NCBI RefSeq assembly: GCF_014279755.1
Contig: NZ_CP047951.1
Location: forward strand, 434,001-498,000
Length of the DNA: 64,000 bases
Origin: Synechococcus sp. PROS-U-1
GTDB lineage: Bacteria > Cyanobacteriota > Cyanobacteriia > PCC-6307 > Cyanobiaceae
Direction of reading: 5' to 3'
Both the position numbers and the translations under genes were made by a program. Of the stretch, positions 39,569 to 49,641 are shown piece after piece. Position 1 is the first letter of the stretch; each line of letters begins with the position of its first letter. The notes below the pieces were generated by a model. The model had not been told where the DNA came from. It was given only the letters and a program-made list of their open reading frames with translations, and searched no databases.

Positions 39569-40710
39569 CCCAAACAGGGCTCCCCGTTGCTGATCTGTTG
39601 TTCTTCCTCCTGCATCCGCTGGATTCCCTCCTGAAGCAAGTCATCGATGGATTGGCCCTGGGCATGAGCTGCTTCCCAGCGCATGGCTTGATTGCCGTGG
39701 GTCAGCAGTGCATCCAACGGCTTCAGATAAGCGCTGAGCTGGAGGGATTCGGCGAGGGGAGCGAGCTCATCAAGCAGCTCCTGAAGCCAGTCCCTGCATG
39801 TGATTGCATGGCCATCCCGCCAATGCCTGAGTTCAGCGTTCAGGCTCGATTGAGCGACGGCTGCATCATTGCTATCAGCCAGCTGGGCCAGGTCATTTGC
39901 GGATAGTGCGCTGCTGCAAAGGGGATCGAGGCGATCCATGCTCTCTCTGAGGGCCAGCAACCGCAGCTCTAACAGGCAGGTGATCGCCAGCAGCTCATGG
40001 GGATTGGTGATGAGATCGCAGATGCGTAATTCCAGCCGGTTGAGGTCGTACGGGCGTCGCGGACCATTGGGACGAACGGATGTCCATAGATGACGTTCGT
40101 TGCGCATGGCCCCCGTGGCCAATTGCTCCTCCACCCACTGGATGTAGTGGTCGTGATCCTGAAATAAGGGAACCGTTTGCGGCGTCAGGGGGAATTGATG
40201 CCATCTCTGGGAGTGGTGGCTCGTGCTGCGCCCATCCAGGAAGGGGGAACTGGCGCTCATGGCGAGCAGGAGAGCCGCTTCGCAGCGCACGAGCCGTACT
40301 GCGGCAAACAACCAGTTCAGATCTGTGATGCCGAGGTTGATGTGAATGCTTGCCGTCACGACCCTGGTGCCGTAAAGCCGCTCGATGAGAGCGTGATAGG
40401 CATTGCCGGGATCCGAGCGTTCGAACCGGCTGCTGTCTCCCAAACTCAGGGTGCTGCCTGGCAGAAGCGTGAGCTGCCGGTCGTGCAGCCACCGCCGTAA
40501 CGTCCGCCGGGGAGCGAGCAGTGCCTCGGGGAGTGCGGCGTAATCCCTGATCGGGTCGGTGACGTATTCGAGATTGCGACAGTCCGGTTCTGTCACGAAG
40601 CCAGGCAGTTCCCTGGCCACGTCGGGGGCAACGCCGACGTTGGCTCCGTTGGGCTGACCGGTGAACAGTTCGACCTCGAAGCCTTTCAGTAGAAGGTGTT
40701 GTGCTGTCAT
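39565..40710 (-). CDS. gshA: Glutamate-cysteine ligase, cyanobacterial type
   Basis: 381 residues from the ATG at 40710 ([18 protein letters not shown]). This ATG overlaps the trpE stop by four bases. Family blocks are [24 protein letters not shown] (nucleotide/substrate binding), [14 protein letters not shown]. It makes gamma-glutamylcysteine, the first step to glutathione. It belongs to the cyanobacterial glutamate-cysteine ligase family. Upstream Met at 40728 is less likely. Confidence 0.92.
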   Translation of the reverse strand: MTAQHLLLKGFEVELFTGQPNGANVGVAPDVARELPGFVTEPDCRNLEYVTDPIRDYAALPEALLAPRRTLRRWLHDRQLTLLPGSTLSLGDSSRFERSDPGNAYHALIERLYGTRVVTASIHINLGITDLNWLFAAVRLVRCEAALLLAMSASSPFLDGRSTSHHSQRWHQFPLTPQTVPLFQDHDHYIQWVEEQLATGAMRNERHLWTSVRPNGPRRPYDLNRLELRICDLITNPHELLAITCLLELRLLALRESMDRLDPLCSSALSANDLAQLADSNDAAVAQSSLNAELRHWRDGHAITCRDWLQELLDELAPLAESLQLSAYLKPLDALLTHGNQAMRWEAAHAQGQSIDDLLQEGIQRMQEEEQQISNGEPCLG

Positions 40711-42224
40711 CCCCGCGGATTCAGGCATGCCAGTGCTGTCAGCATTCCCCGTGCTTTGTTCAGGGTTTCCTCGAATTCAGCCGTCGGTTGCGAATCGGCA
40801 ACGATGCCAGCCCCGGCCTGCACTTTGACTTTGCATCCTCCACCATCTCGTGGTTGCACCACCATGGTTCGGATCGTGATGGCCGTGTTCAGGGCCCCGG
40901 CCAGATCGACGGATCCATAGACCCCGGAATAGGGACCGCGCGCATCGGGCTCAAGCGCATGGATGAGTTGCATGGCACGGATCTTCGGTGCGCCGCTCAC
41001 GGTGCCGGCTGGGAAGGCCGCCATCAGCAAATCCCACACATCGTGCGTCGGGGCCAGGCGCCCTTCAACTTGGCTGACGATGTGCATGACGTGGGAGTAG
41101 CGCTCGATCACCATGAGGTCTTGCACTGCCACGCTTCCGGGTTGGCAGACCCTGCCGAGGTCATTGCGTCCCAGATCAACCAGCATGACGTGCTCAGCAC
41201 GTTCTTTGGGGTCGGCGAGCAGATCAGCTTCCAGCTCTCGATCCTCTAGCGGCGTGGCTCCCCGTGGCCGGGTTCCCGCGATGGGCCGCAGGCTGGCATG
41301 GATGCCATCGGCGGCTGGCTCGGCTTGAACCATCACCTCTGGGCTTGAGCCGATCAGTTGCCAGTCTCCAAAGTCGAAGAACGCCATGTAGGGGGATGGA
41401 TTCACCATCCGCAAACTGCGATACAGCTCCAGGGGCGACTGAGGAACGTCGGTTTCAAGGCGCTGACTGATCACCAGTTGAAAGACATCGCCTGCCGCGA
41501 TGTGTTCTTTGGCAGTGTCGACAGCGGCTTCGAACTCATCGCGGCTGCGATTGGAGCGCACAGAAGGAAGTTCTTTGCTTCTGGCGTCCCAGGTCAGTGG
41601 TTTGACAGCCGGGAGAGGTGCATCCATCCGCTGGCGCAGGGCATCGATCCGTCCGATGGCGGTCTGCCAGGCCTGCTCTTCATCCGCTCCATCGGATAAA
41701 TCACCAAAGGCGACGGCGGTGATCTGTCGTTTCACCTGATCAAAGATCAGGATCGCGTCCATCAACATCCAGATCCCATCCGGGGGATCCGCAGCAGCTC
41801 GAGGGTGAACAGCGACGGTGGGCTCGATCCACTGGATCAGTTCGTAGCCCCAAACCCCATACAGCTGTCCAAGCGGAGGGAGGCCCGGCAGGTTGACGCA
41901 GGAGTAAGGAGCGAGGCAGTCGCGAAGGGATTCGAATGGATTGCCGTTAAAGGTCTCTTCACGACCGTCGCGCCAAGTGCGCGTTAGGCAATCATTGCGG
42001 GTTGACGCTGTCCACAGAGGATCGCAGGCGATCACACTCCAGCGCCCAAGGGTTTCACCACCTTCGACGGACTCCAGTAACACGCCTGGAGGCCTTCCAT
42101 CTCCCACCTTGATCCAGGTGGTGAGGGGTGTTTCAAGATCTGCGGGCCAACTCTGAGCCAGAGGAATCAGGTTGGCCCCACTGCAAACCGCCTGATGAAA
42201 GGCGTCGCGATCGGGACTGAACAT
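40707..42224 (-). CDS. trpE: Anthranilate synthase component I
   Basis: 505 residues. The chorismate-binding core ends in ELRDGGGCKVKVQAGAGIV-type sequence with AFPAGTVSGAPKIRAMQLI and the FDFGDWQLIGSSPEVMV segment. The N-terminal feedback region has LLESVEGGETLGRWSVIA. It converts chorismate to anthranilate with TrpG (not in the window). No leader peptide or trp attenuator is apparent. It lies 60 bases after psaD and its stop is fused with the gshA start. Confidence 0.96.
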   Translation of the reverse strand: MFSPDRDAFHQAVCSGANLIPLAQSWPADLETPLTTWIKVGDGRPPGVLLESVEGGETLGRWSVIACDPLWTASTRNDCLTRTWRDGREETFNGNPFESLRDCLAPYSCVNLPGLPPLGQLYGVWGYELIQWIEPTVAVHPRAAADPPDGIWMLMDAILIFDQVKRQITAVAFGDLSDGADEEQAWQTAIGRIDALRQRMDAPLPAVKPLTWDARSKELPSVRSNRSRDEFEAAVDTAKEHIAAGDVFQLVISQRLETDVPQSPLELYRSLRMVNPSPYMAFFDFGDWQLIGSSPEVMVQAEPAADGIHASLRPIAGTRPRGATPLEDRELEADLLADPKERAEHVMLVDLGRNDLGRVCQPGSVAVQDLMVIERYSHVMHIVSQVEGRLAPTHDVWDLLMAAFPAGTVSGAPKIRAMQLIHALEPDARGPYSGVYGSVDLAGALNTAITIRTMVVQPRDGGGCKVKVQAGAGIVADSQPTAEFEETLNKARGMLTALACLNPRG

Positions 42225-42235
42225 GACCTGATCAT

Positions 42236-42266
42236 CGCAGCCGAGAGCCGGAGCTCACAGGCTGCG
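42236..42266 (-). other. Stem-loop between psaD and trpE
   Basis: In the RNA the sequence CGCAGCC pairs with GGCTGCG, with an inner GAGC/GCTC helix and a TCCG turn. There is no U-tract. It may protect the psaD mRNA 3' end or slow the polymerase. Coupling to termination is unproven. Confidence 0.4.
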
Positions 42267-42284
42267 GAGTTCGTCCTTGATGGA

Positions 42285-42716
42285 TCAGGCGTCGAAAGTG
42301 TTGCGACCGCTGAACTTGATGTTGGCAGGGTTGACGTTTTCGCCGATGCGACGGGGGTTGTGCCCGACCATCGGACGACCTTCGTTCACCTTTTCGGGGA
42401 AAACACCATCCTTCGGATGCAGGAACTCGGTGTCACCACCGGGATAGATCCGGTAGATCTTGTAGTCCTCGATCCGGGGCTTGAATTTTGTGCGCAGTTG
42501 GGTGCCGAGGGCGAGGCACTGTTCTTTGCGGGCGAAATACATCAGGTTTTCGCCTGAGTTCATCAGGGCAGCTCCACCGGTGGGGAGCTCGAAAGCCTGT
42601 TCTGTCTTGCTGGTCCAGGTGATCGCGTATTTCTCTTCAGTCTCTGCTGAGTTCAGAAGGCCGCCAGTGCTGGCGATGTGCTGAGGAAGTTGACCATTCA
42701 ACGCCGTTGCTGCCAT
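42285..42716 (-). CDS. psaD: Photosystem I subunit II, PsaD
   Basis: 143 residues from the ATG at 42716 ([17 protein letters not shown]). PsaD sits on the stromal face and docks ferredoxin. The conserved blocks [28 protein letters not shown] and [20 protein letters not shown] are clear. Upstream Met at 42734 adds six residues and is not needed. The 5' region contains TTGACG, but I cannot find a matching -10. Confidence 0.97.
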   Translation of the reverse strand: MAATALNGQLPQHIASTGGLLNSAETEEKYAITWTSKTEQAFELPTGGAALMNSGENLMYFARKEQCLALGTQLRTKFKPRIEDYKIYRIYPGGDTEFLHPKDGVFPEKVNEGRPMVGHNPRRIGENVNPANIKFSGRNTFDA

Positions 42717-42818
42717 GGCTGAAGGAATCCACAAGAGCCGTTACGACTGGAAAGTAGCACCGTCATCGGGTGGACTTTTGCTCTCCGAAAGCAAGCTTCA
42801 CACCCGTCAACAAACAAA

Positions 42819-44168
42819 TCAGTCGCCTGGGGTGTGCACAGGGAAGAAAACGGTGATGTCGCGATCGCGTCTGGGCTGATAGCGGCCCCCCAGGCTGGCC
42901 ATCATCTGGCGGGTTGCATCCTGACTCAACTGCAAACTCCCGGTGCTCGGATCCCAGCTCAGGACCGTCCCCACTTCCTCTTGCTGGGGGGCTGGGCCGG
43001 GCTCCGTGGCTCCGGTTCTGTCGGGGTGCTCGACCTGGAGTTGAAGCTTCACCCGCGCTCCCGCTGCTTGGAGATGAAGTGTCAGCTGACTGCCGGAGGG
43101 TAATCCCCTGGTGCTGCGGTCGATCAGGCCTCCCAACATCGGTTCCAGCCGTCGGGAATCGCTGAGGATGGCGGGTAGGTCAACGGCGAGATCCAGTTCC
43201 AGCGCGATCCCACGACGATCCAGTTGCTCCATCCAGCTGGGGGCAAGGGCGGTGAGCATGGCCTGTAGATCCGTGCGGGCCAAATTGGCTTCGTTGGGTT
43301 CTCGTTGAAGCTCAGCTGCATGGAAGATCAGGCCAAATCGGTCGATCTGTTCGCTGCATTCGACATCGATCTGTCGCAAGCGATTCACGACGACCTCCGG
43401 CAAATCCTTTCGCCGCAGCAGAGACCGGATCAGTGTTCTGATCGTTGCCAGAGGGGTTCTCACCTCATGGGTGATGGCTTCCAGCAAATTCAGATCTCCA
43501 TGGCTGGGGGCTTCTGGTGGGCGTTCGGCCTGAATGGGTTGCAGCATCAGCCCCGGGGCTGTCCCGGTGAGTCGTTCTGTGAGGTGGGGCCAGAACTGTT
43601 CTGACCAGGCCCCATCGCTTTGTAGCGAGCCGATGGATTCGAGTGCAGTGCGCAGCCGATCGGCCTGCGCCGGTGACTGGTGCTCCAGCCGTCGCCCCAG
43701 CTGCAGCAGAACATCGCTGAGTGTTGCTGGGTCACAACGCATCAACAACTGGCGCTTCTGGGCGGGGCCGTGCAGTGCTAGGGCGACCTGGACCTCGGGC
43801 GTGATCACCAGCAGCAGAGGATCATCCCCGTCGTCGCGGCGCAGGGACAAGCGTTGGAATCCCCGCAGCGTGCCTGGCTCATCGATGCTGGATCGCTCAG
43901 GCAGTGCCGTTGGATGTGTACTGAGTTGATCCAGTTGATCTGGAGCCCAGACCCATCCCTGCAGATGTTTCAGTAACTCCGGTTCGTAGAGAGCCGGCAG
44001 GGGCGCAGCCAGCCAGATTCCGCGTTCAATGCTGCGCTCCAGAAGGTCCTGTTGCAGGGTCTCCAGAGCCGCCCACCAAAGCCGTCGGACACCGATCTCG
44101 TCGCAGCGACCCTGAGGCACGTCCTGCGCCAGTAGTTGCCGCAGGTCGGTGAAGGATGGCCCGGTCAA
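42819..44168 (-). CDS. Histidine kinase-like protein with degenerate ATP-binding domain
   Basis: 449 residues. The H-box ITHEVRTPLATIRTL is intact (phospho-acceptor His234), preceded by an unrecognised N-terminal sensor region with no membrane span. The HATPase part is eroded: the N-box position reads LGGLIDRSTRGL instead of NLLxNAxKYS, and the G-boxes are reduced to LSWDPSTGSLQLSQD and ASLGGRYQPRRDRD. So it may be a pseudokinase or act on another kinase. Its ATG overlaps the rodA stop (ATGA). No response regulator is adjacent. Confidence 0.75.
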   Translation of the reverse strand: MTGPSFTDLRQLLAQDVPQGRCDEIGVRRLWWAALETLQQDLLERSIERGIWLAAPLPALYEPELLKHLQGWVWAPDQLDQLSTHPTALPERSSIDEPGTLRGFQRLSLRRDDGDDPLLLVITPEVQVALALHGPAQKRQLLMRCDPATLSDVLLQLGRRLEHQSPAQADRLRTALESIGSLQSDGAWSEQFWPHLTERLTGTAPGLMLQPIQAERPPEAPSHGDLNLLEAITHEVRTPLATIRTLIRSLLRRKDLPEVVVNRLRQIDVECSEQIDRFGLIFHAAELQREPNEANLARTDLQAMLTALAPSWMEQLDRRGIALELDLAVDLPAILSDSRRLEPMLGGLIDRSTRGLPSGSQLTLHLQAAGARVKLQLQVEHPDRTGATEPGPAPQQEEVGTVLSWDPSTGSLQLSQDATRQMMASLGGRYQPRRDRDITVFFPVHTPGD

Positions 44169-45403
44169 CGGAGTTGTGCCAAGGAGCGACGGCTCTGCCG
44201 AACCACGGACAGGCAGAGGCCGAGCGCGATGAAATTAACCACCATTGCTGAGCGCCCATAACTGAGGAAGGGCAAGGGGATCCCCGTGACGGGGCCAAGG
44301 CCGATGGTCATAAAGATGTTGACCACCACCTGGAACATCAGCATCGTGCCGATCCCGATGACCACGAGGGATTCGAAGTCGGTGCGGGCATTGCGCGCGA
44401 TTTGAAGCAACCGCGCCATCAAGGCAGCAAAGCCAAGAACCACCAGGAGACATCCAACAAACCCCGTCTCCTCGCCTAGAGCGCTGAAGATGAAATCGGT
44501 GTGCTGTTCGGGAATGAACCGCAGTTTGGTCAGTTGCCCTTGAAGCAGGCCTGTCCCCAAGACGCCGCCTGAACCGATGCCCACGGTGCTCTGAAGGAGG
44601 TGATAACCCCCACCGAGGGGATCCTTGCTGGGGTCAAGGAACAGCACCAAACGATCCCGTTGGTAGTCCTTCAGGCCATGCATCCAAAGCCATGGCGTCA
44701 CGGCAGCCATGGCGCTGTGGATGGCCAAGGTTGCTGTTGCCGCCAGGCGCTTCCAGGGCAGGGAGCGGTAGGCGACAACGACCATCAGTGGGAGCCAGAT
44801 TCCCATGGCCCAGGGGAGAAGCCCTGAGAGAAGGGCAGTCACCAGCGGTGACAGCAAAAGAATTACCCACTCAATCGGCATTCCCGACCAATAGAGCATC
44901 GTGAGCATCAGAGCGCCGAACACAAGGGATGTGCCCAGATCAGGCTGCATGAACACAAGGAGCCAAGGCACGGCGATTACCCCCAGTGGGCGCATGAGAT
45001 CGATCGGTCGTTCTACGGGATGCCGCGATAAAACTGCTGCTACAAGCAGGATCGCGGCGATCTTGGCAAATTCCGACGGCTGAACATGAACCCCGCCGAT
45101 GCTGATCCAGCGTTGGGCCCCCAGCGCCGTGGTTCCAATGACCCGTACCGCCACCAGACTGATTACGGTTAGGGCATAGACGGGAACCAGCAGCGGTCGT
45201 AGCCGCTGTAGTGGCAAGCGTTCTAGTCCCAGCGCCAGCAGCACCCCAAAGGCCGCGGTGATCCAGTGGTGATACCAGTCGGCGTAGTCCGCCTGGCGTT
45301 GTGTGCTGGCGATCAGCACGCCGGCGATGGCGATCATCCCGATCGGAACACCCCAGAGCACCCACTCCCGGTGCGATCTGCGGCGGTCACGTCGGCTGAA
45401 CAT
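44165..45403 (-). CDS. rodA: Rod-shape SEDS protein RodA
   Basis: 412 residues with about ten membrane spans. SEDS peptidoglycan glycosyltransferase; the family motif GIPLPFLSYGRSAM lies near the C-terminus, and LMQPDLGTSLV in the middle. It elongates the sidewall with a class B PBP. FtsW is close in sequence, but the length and context fit RodA better. It begins two bases after the mrp stop, and a kinase-like gene follows. Confidence 0.88.
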   Translation of the reverse strand: MFSRRDRRRSHREWVLWGVPIGMIAIAGVLIASTQRQADYADWYHHWITAAFGVLLALGLERLPLQRLRPLLVPVYALTVISLVAVRVIGTTALGAQRWISIGGVHVQPSEFAKIAAILLVAAVLSRHPVERPIDLMRPLGVIAVPWLLVFMQPDLGTSLVFGALMLTMLYWSGMPIEWVILLLSPLVTALLSGLLPWAMGIWLPLMVVVAYRSLPWKRLAATATLAIHSAMAAVTPWLWMHGLKDYQRDRLVLFLDPSKDPLGGGYHLLQSTVGIGSGGVLGTGLLQGQLTKLRFIPEQHTDFIFSALGEETGFVGCLLVVLGFAALMARLLQIARNARTDFESLVVIGIGTMLMFQVVVNIFMTIGLGPVTGIPLPFLSYGRSAMVVNFIALGLCLSVVRQSRRSLAQLR

Positions 45404-45405
45404 CG

Positions 45406-46482
45406 TCAGGCGGGCTGGCTGACGGCCTTCAGCACTGCATCTGCGAGCCCGTTGAACTCTGCAGCGCTGGCTGATTCGCTGCGATTGATCACGATCGGCC
45501 GTCCTGTGTCTCCACCTTCCTGCACAGGCATTTCCATCGGAATTTGGGCCAGAAGAGGAACGTCATAGTCGGAGGCGAGTTGGGCTCCGCCGCCACTGCC
45601 GAAGAGGGCATAACGGCAGTCGGGACGATCCGGAGGAATGAAAGCGCTCATGTTCTCCACCACGCCGAGGACGGGAATGCCCATCTGCCGGAACATGGCC
45701 AGCCCCCTTCGCGCATCTTGCAGCGATACCTGCTGCGGTGTGGTCACGATCACAACTCCTGCCATCGGAACTGCCTGGGCCAGGGACAACTGCGCATCAC
45801 CGGTGCCCGGCGGCAGGTCGACGACAAGAACGTCGCGCTCGCCCCACTCGGCCTGGTAAAGAAACTGACGAATAATGCCGTTCAGCATCGGGCCACGCCA
45901 GATCACGGGCTGGTGATCATCGATCAGCAGACCCATGGACACCATGGCGATTCCGCAAGTTTCGATCGGGACAATCCGCTGCTGATCTCCGCTTCCCTGC
46001 ACCTCAGGCGTTTGATCAGCCACACCCAGCATGGTGGGTGCGTTGGGTCCGTAGATATCGGCGTCCAGGAGCCCAACCCGCAGGCCGGTTTGGGCGAGTG
46101 CGCAGGCCAGATTGACGGCCACGGTGCTCTTGCCGACGCCTCCCTTGCCGCTGCTCACAGCAATCACCTGGCGAACTCCTGGGATCGACTGCCGTTCAGC
46201 CGGCTGTCCGTGGCCTGCTTGGCCAATCCCCCCCTGGCTTGGTGGTTGGCCGATCTCGATCTGGACGTCGTCGATGCCGTCGATGCTCAGCAGAGTTTCT
46301 CGTGCTTCGGTCACGATTCGGTCTCTCTGACCTTGGGCGAAGCCGGGAAGGCTGAGGCGAAATACGGCCCGCGGCGGGCTGATGCGGATTTGTTCGATCC
46401 AGCCGAGCTCAAGTGCCGATTTGCCACTGCCGGCATCTTTGACTTGCTGGAGGGCGTGGGTGGCCTGCTCGACCGGGTTCAT
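45406..46482 (-). CDS. apbC: Mrp/ApbC iron-sulfur cluster carrier ATPase
   Basis: 358 residues from the ATG at 46482 (MNPVEQATHALQQVK); ATG at 46491 adds three residues. The P-loop is the deviant Walker A SSGKGGVGKSTVAVNLA of the MinD/Mrp ATPases. It carries Fe-S clusters to targets such as photosystem I centres. The N-terminal MIP18-like domain (DUF59) is present. First gene of the mrp-rodA-kinase run; divergent from hemF. Confidence 0.94.
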   Translation of the reverse strand: MNPVEQATHALQQVKDAGSGKSALELGWIEQIRISPPRAVFRLSLPGFAQGQRDRIVTEARETLLSIDGIDDVQIEIGQPPSQGGIGQAGHGQPAERQSIPGVRQVIAVSSGKGGVGKSTVAVNLACALAQTGLRVGLLDADIYGPNAPTMLGVADQTPEVQGSGDQQRIVPIETCGIAMVSMGLLIDDHQPVIWRGPMLNGIIRQFLYQAEWGERDVLVVDLPPGTGDAQLSLAQAVPMAGVVIVTTPQQVSLQDARRGLAMFRQMGIPVLGVVENMSAFIPPDRPDCRYALFGSGGGAQLASDYDVPLLAQIPMEMPVQEGGDTGRPIVINRSESASAAEFNGLADAVLKAVSQPA

Positions 46483-46597
46483 CAGTTTCATGAGGGCAAG
46501 CCGGATCCTAGGGGCGTCGCCCGTGACAGTCCCTCACGGATGCTTGTCCAGGCCTGGGGTGACTTGGTTAGGTTTCGATGTCTTCAGTCTCTGACAC

Positions 46598-47686
46598 ATG
46601 GTCCGCTCCCTGATTCGCCGCGTCCTCGGACGCCAGGACGTGGGTGTCAGCAACTCCACCCTCGAGCTTCCTCCCAGCGACTCCAGAGATCGGGCTCGGG
46701 CAATGGTGATGGGGCTTCAAGACGAGATCTGCGCTGGTCTGGAAGCTCTCGATGGTGAAGGCCGCTTTGCAGAGGAAAGTTGGGTGCGGCCTGAAGGGGG
46801 TGGTGGCCGCTCCCGGGTGATGCGTGAGGGCCGCGTCTTTGAACAAGGCGGCGTGAATTTCTCAGAGGTTCAAGGGGAAGAACTGCCCCCATCCATCCTC
46901 AAGCAGCGTCCGGAGGCGAAGGGTCATCCCTGGTTCGCCACGGGAACGTCGATGGTGCTGCATCCGCGCAACCCCTACATCCCAACGGTTCACCTCAATT
47001 ACCGCTACTTCGAAGCTGGCCCGGTGTGGTGGTTTGGAGGGGGCGCCGACCTGACCCCCTATTACCCCTTCCTTGAAGATGCACGCCATTTTCATCGCAC
47101 CCATCAGGCGGCCTGTGATTCGGTTCATCCGGATCTGCACGAGGTCTTCAAGCCCTGGTGCGATGAGTACTTCTTTTTGAAGCACCGTGATGAGACCCGC
47201 GGCGTCGGCGGCATTTTTTACGACTATCAAGACGCCAACGGCACGCTTTACAAGGGACAGGACCCGGCGGGCCCAGCCGCCCAGGTGTCTGCACGTTTGG
47301 GGGCCAGGCCATTGAGCTGGGAGCAGCTTTTCTCGCTCGGCCAGGCCAACGGCAGAGCCTTCCTTCCCTCCTATGCACCCATCGTTGAGAAGCGTCACCC
47401 GATGGCTTATGGCGACCGCGAGAGAGAGTTCCAGCTCTATCGCCGTGGCAGGTACGTGGAATTCAACCTGGTCTGGGATCGCGGCACGATTTTCGGATTG
47501 CAGACCAATGGGCGTACGGAGTCGATCCTGATGTCTCTGCCCCCGCTCGTGCGCTGGGAGTATGGCTACACCGCAGAGGCCGGATCAAGGGAGGCCCTGC
47601 TGACCGAGCTGTTCACCAAGCCTCAGGATTGGCTTGGGGATTCCACCCTCGAAGACCGTTGCCGCCCCCATGGAGCGATCAACTAA
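46598..47686 (+). CDS. hemF: Oxygen-dependent coproporphyrinogen III oxidase
   Basis: 362 residues. Blocks: [38 protein letters not shown], and [22 protein letters not shown]. It makes protoporphyrinogen IX using O2, feeding chlorophyll, heme and bilins, and so also the phycobilins encoded later in this window. Convergent with the amidase-like gene, with a 4-base overlap. Confidence 0.97.
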   Translation: MVRSLIRRVLGRQDVGVSNSTLELPPSDSRDRARAMVMGLQDEICAGLEALDGEGRFAEESWVRPEGGGGRSRVMREGRVFEQGGVNFSEVQGEELPPSILKQRPEAKGHPWFATGTSMVLHPRNPYIPTVHLNYRYFEAGPVWWFGGGADLTPYYPFLEDARHFHRTHQAACDSVHPDLHEVFKPWCDEYFFLKHRDETRGVGGIFYDYQDANGTLYKGQDPAGPAAQVSARLGARPLSWEQLFSLGQANGRAFLPSYAPIVEKRHPMAYGDREREFQLYRRGRYVEFNLVWDRGTIFGLQTNGRTESILMSLPPLVRWEYGYTAEAGSREALLTELFTKPQDWLGDSTLEDRCRPHGAIN

Positions 47687-48534
47687 CTGACGCCCTGAAC
47701 GAGTGCGTTAACCACGCGCTCGGCCAGGCAGTTCACGGTTTGCTCCCTTGTGCTCGGATCTCTGAGCTTCGTTTCGAGGGGGGGTTCAAGCATGGCGATT
47801 TCAAGAATCCCGATGCCACGCCTTGGACCTCCAAGGCCTCCTCGAAAATTCCGTGGGAATCGTCCAAAGGCCTTGGCCAAGCTTTCATCGACGACATTGA
47901 GTGCACGCACGTTCGTGAGCACGGGAATCAGGCCTGAGCCGAAGCCATGGGGCCGGTAGGCATCGAAATGGATCTCCAGCACGTATTCCCCGCGTTCCGA
48001 AAACACTTTGGCTTTCGACCAGTTGGTGGAAGGGTCGTTGTCGTTCGCGATGGTGATTGAGGGAGGGGTGTAAGACCGGATGTTCAAGCCACGGGCTTTG
48101 CCTTGGCTGACAACAGCGGCCTGAACCTCGCGGTTCCAGAACAGCTCATCCCGAATGCCCGGCTGCATCGGCGGACGGTTTTGCTGATCCACGGCATAAC
48201 CCGGTGTTCCGGGACTGGCGGTGCCCTGGGAGTCGGCGTGTCCTGCCATGACGACGATCGGCAAGTTGGTTTGAACAGGGCTGCTACCGACCCAGCTCCC
48301 GGATTCCTTCGTGCGCGGGCCCAGCAGCGGGTCTGGCGTGGCGGGCGCGGGACAGGGTTTTGGCTCTGGCGGTGCCGGCGCTAGTTGCTCTGGTGGTTGC
48401 TCTTTCGACCCTGGTGCGCTCAGCCAATTGCGCTGTTCAGCAGCCTTGGTCATGGCGAGCGTCACCAGGGATAGCCCTGTGATGGCAAGACCTGTGGCAA
48501 AGCGACGCCGTTGAATCCAGGCCGGCAGACGCAT
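47683..48534 (-). CDS. N-acetylmuramoyl-L-alanine amidase-like exported protein
   Basis: 283 residues with an N-terminal signal anchor ([17 protein letters not shown]) followed by a proline-rich linker. The Amidase_3-like zinc ligands may be His in MAGHADSQG, a Glu in RDELFWN, His in EIHFDAYRP, and the catalytic Glu in IGILEIAML. That would fit a peptidoglycan hydrolase, but spacing and sequence are divergent. It lies immediately downstream of the CCB-type gene on the same strand. Confidence 0.6.
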   Translation of the reverse strand: MRLPAWIQRRRFATGLAITGLSLVTLAMTKAAEQRNWLSAPGSKEQPPEQLAPAPPEPKPCPAPATPDPLLGPRTKESGSWVGSSPVQTNLPIVVMAGHADSQGTASPGTPGYAVDQQNRPPMQPGIRDELFWNREVQAAVVSQGKARGLNIRSYTPPSITIANDNDPSTNWSKAKVFSERGEYVLEIHFDAYRPHGFGSGLIPVLTNVRALNVVDESLAKAFGRFPRNFRGGLGGPRRGIGILEIAMLEPPLETKLRDPSTREQTVNCLAERVVNALVQGVS

Positions 48535-48537
48535 GGT

Positions 48538-49092
48538 TCAGATGGGGGAGGAGAGCAGGGATCCATCACTGGCGAGTTCAAGGGTCTCGGCCAGTTCCAG
48601 TTCGATCGCGATCAATTCGTCGCGATGGGCCCGCAAGCGAATGGCGCTGCCTTCTCCCTCTGGAGGAGGTAGCAACTGCAGTTCTAAGGCTTCTGTGCGT
48701 GAGGCTCGCCGTGTGTAAAGAGCTCCGGCCATAGGTCCGAAACCAATCAACAGCAACGGCCACCAGTGCAGTTGTGGTGACAGCTGACGCAGAACCAAGG
48801 CGAAGCAAGCGGAGCCGATGGCAGCCAGTAGAGACAGCAGGACGGCCAGGGGTTGGCTGGATGCCACCTTCCCCTTAAAGCGGAGCACCTGCCGCTCTGC
48901 ATCTCCGCCATCTCGGCTCCAACCGCGAGCCTCCAGCCAAGCGCTGAGCCCGTCGAGAACGGTCAAGGGCGGTTGGGGAGACATCACATCCACAACAGTG
49001 GTTCGGTCTTTGCTTGCTGCCCGCAGGAAGAACACCAGACCAATCGCCAGCAGAACGGTCAGCAGGAGAGTGGATTGGAATCCTGCAGGCAT
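48538..49092 (-). CDS. Cofactor assembly of complex C subunit B (CCB2/CCB4-like)
   Basis: 184 residues. One N-terminal membrane span (TLLLTVLLAIGLVFFLRAASK) and a second pair (LAVLLSLLAAIGSACFALVLRQL, WWPLLLIGFGPMAGALY) with conserved DRTTVVDVMSPQP. It fits the CCB2/CCB4 family, which attaches the unusual heme c-i of cytochrome b6 in cytochrome b6f. Assignment rests on pattern of membrane spans and length, so moderate. Confidence 0.65.
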   Translation of the reverse strand: MPAGFQSTLLLTVLLAIGLVFFLRAASKDRTTVVDVMSPQPPLTVLDGLSAWLEARGWSRDGGDAERQVLRFKGKVASSQPLAVLLSLLAAIGSACFALVLRQLSPQLHWWPLLLIGFGPMAGALYTRRASRTEALELQLLPPPEGEGSAIRLRAHRDELIAIELELAETLELASDGSLLSSPI

Positions 49093-49142
49093 GGGGTCCC
49101 GATCGTGATGAACCTTTTTAAGCCTTTCGCAGGCTGAATCGC

Positions 49143-49631
49143 TTAGTTCAACGCGAATCGGTGTGCGTCCAGCCAGCTGCGCCAGGGGGTCATGAGTCGC
49201 TCGGCTTCATTGCGGGCATCCGATTGAAGATGCAGCATGCGCCTTGGTCGTCCACGACTAGGGCAGCGTTGGGTGTAGCTGCTAATTGAGCCCTGTTGCT
49301 CGAGAAAATCCAGAGCCTGCTGCAGCACGGTTTCAGAGAGCCGCAGTTGTGGCTCTTCCTGGATCAATTTCTGCAGGAGCGCGGAGGGATAGTTGTCGTC
49401 TTTGAGCAGGCACTCAAGGATCCAGCAGACAGCCAGTTCCAGGTCGAGAAATTGTGGCGGTGGCTGGTGGAAGTACTGCTCGATGTCTGCCAGGCAGGTG
49501 CGCGATGGCTTTCTGCGGGAGAACACAGGCGAGGGATAACTCCCCCAATCAAATGCGATCTCATTTCGAGATTCAAGAGGAGAGTCTTGAGACTTGCTGT
49601 AGAGGCGGTTGGCCACACTGGCCCTATCCAT
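49143..49631 (-). CDS. Winged-helix-like hypothetical regulator
   Basis: 162 residues from the ATG at 49631; the frame is open to 49643, which would overlap the divergent exonuclease start. The C-terminal half (LSETVLQQALDFLEQQGSISSYTQRCPSRGRPRRMLHL) looks like a winged helix with a basic wing (SRGRPRRM), similar in style to PadR-type regulators. No cofactor motif. Divergent from the exonuclease; unknown target. Confidence 0.5.
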   Translation of the reverse strand: MDRASVANRLYSKSQDSPLESRNEIAFDWGSYPSPVFSRRKPSRTCLADIEQYFHQPPPQFLDLELAVCWILECLLKDDNYPSALLQKLIQEEPQLRLSETVLQQALDFLEQQGSISSYTQRCPSRGRPRRMLHLQSDARNEAERLMTPWRSWLDAHRFALN

Positions 49632-49641
49632 CCTTGAAGCC

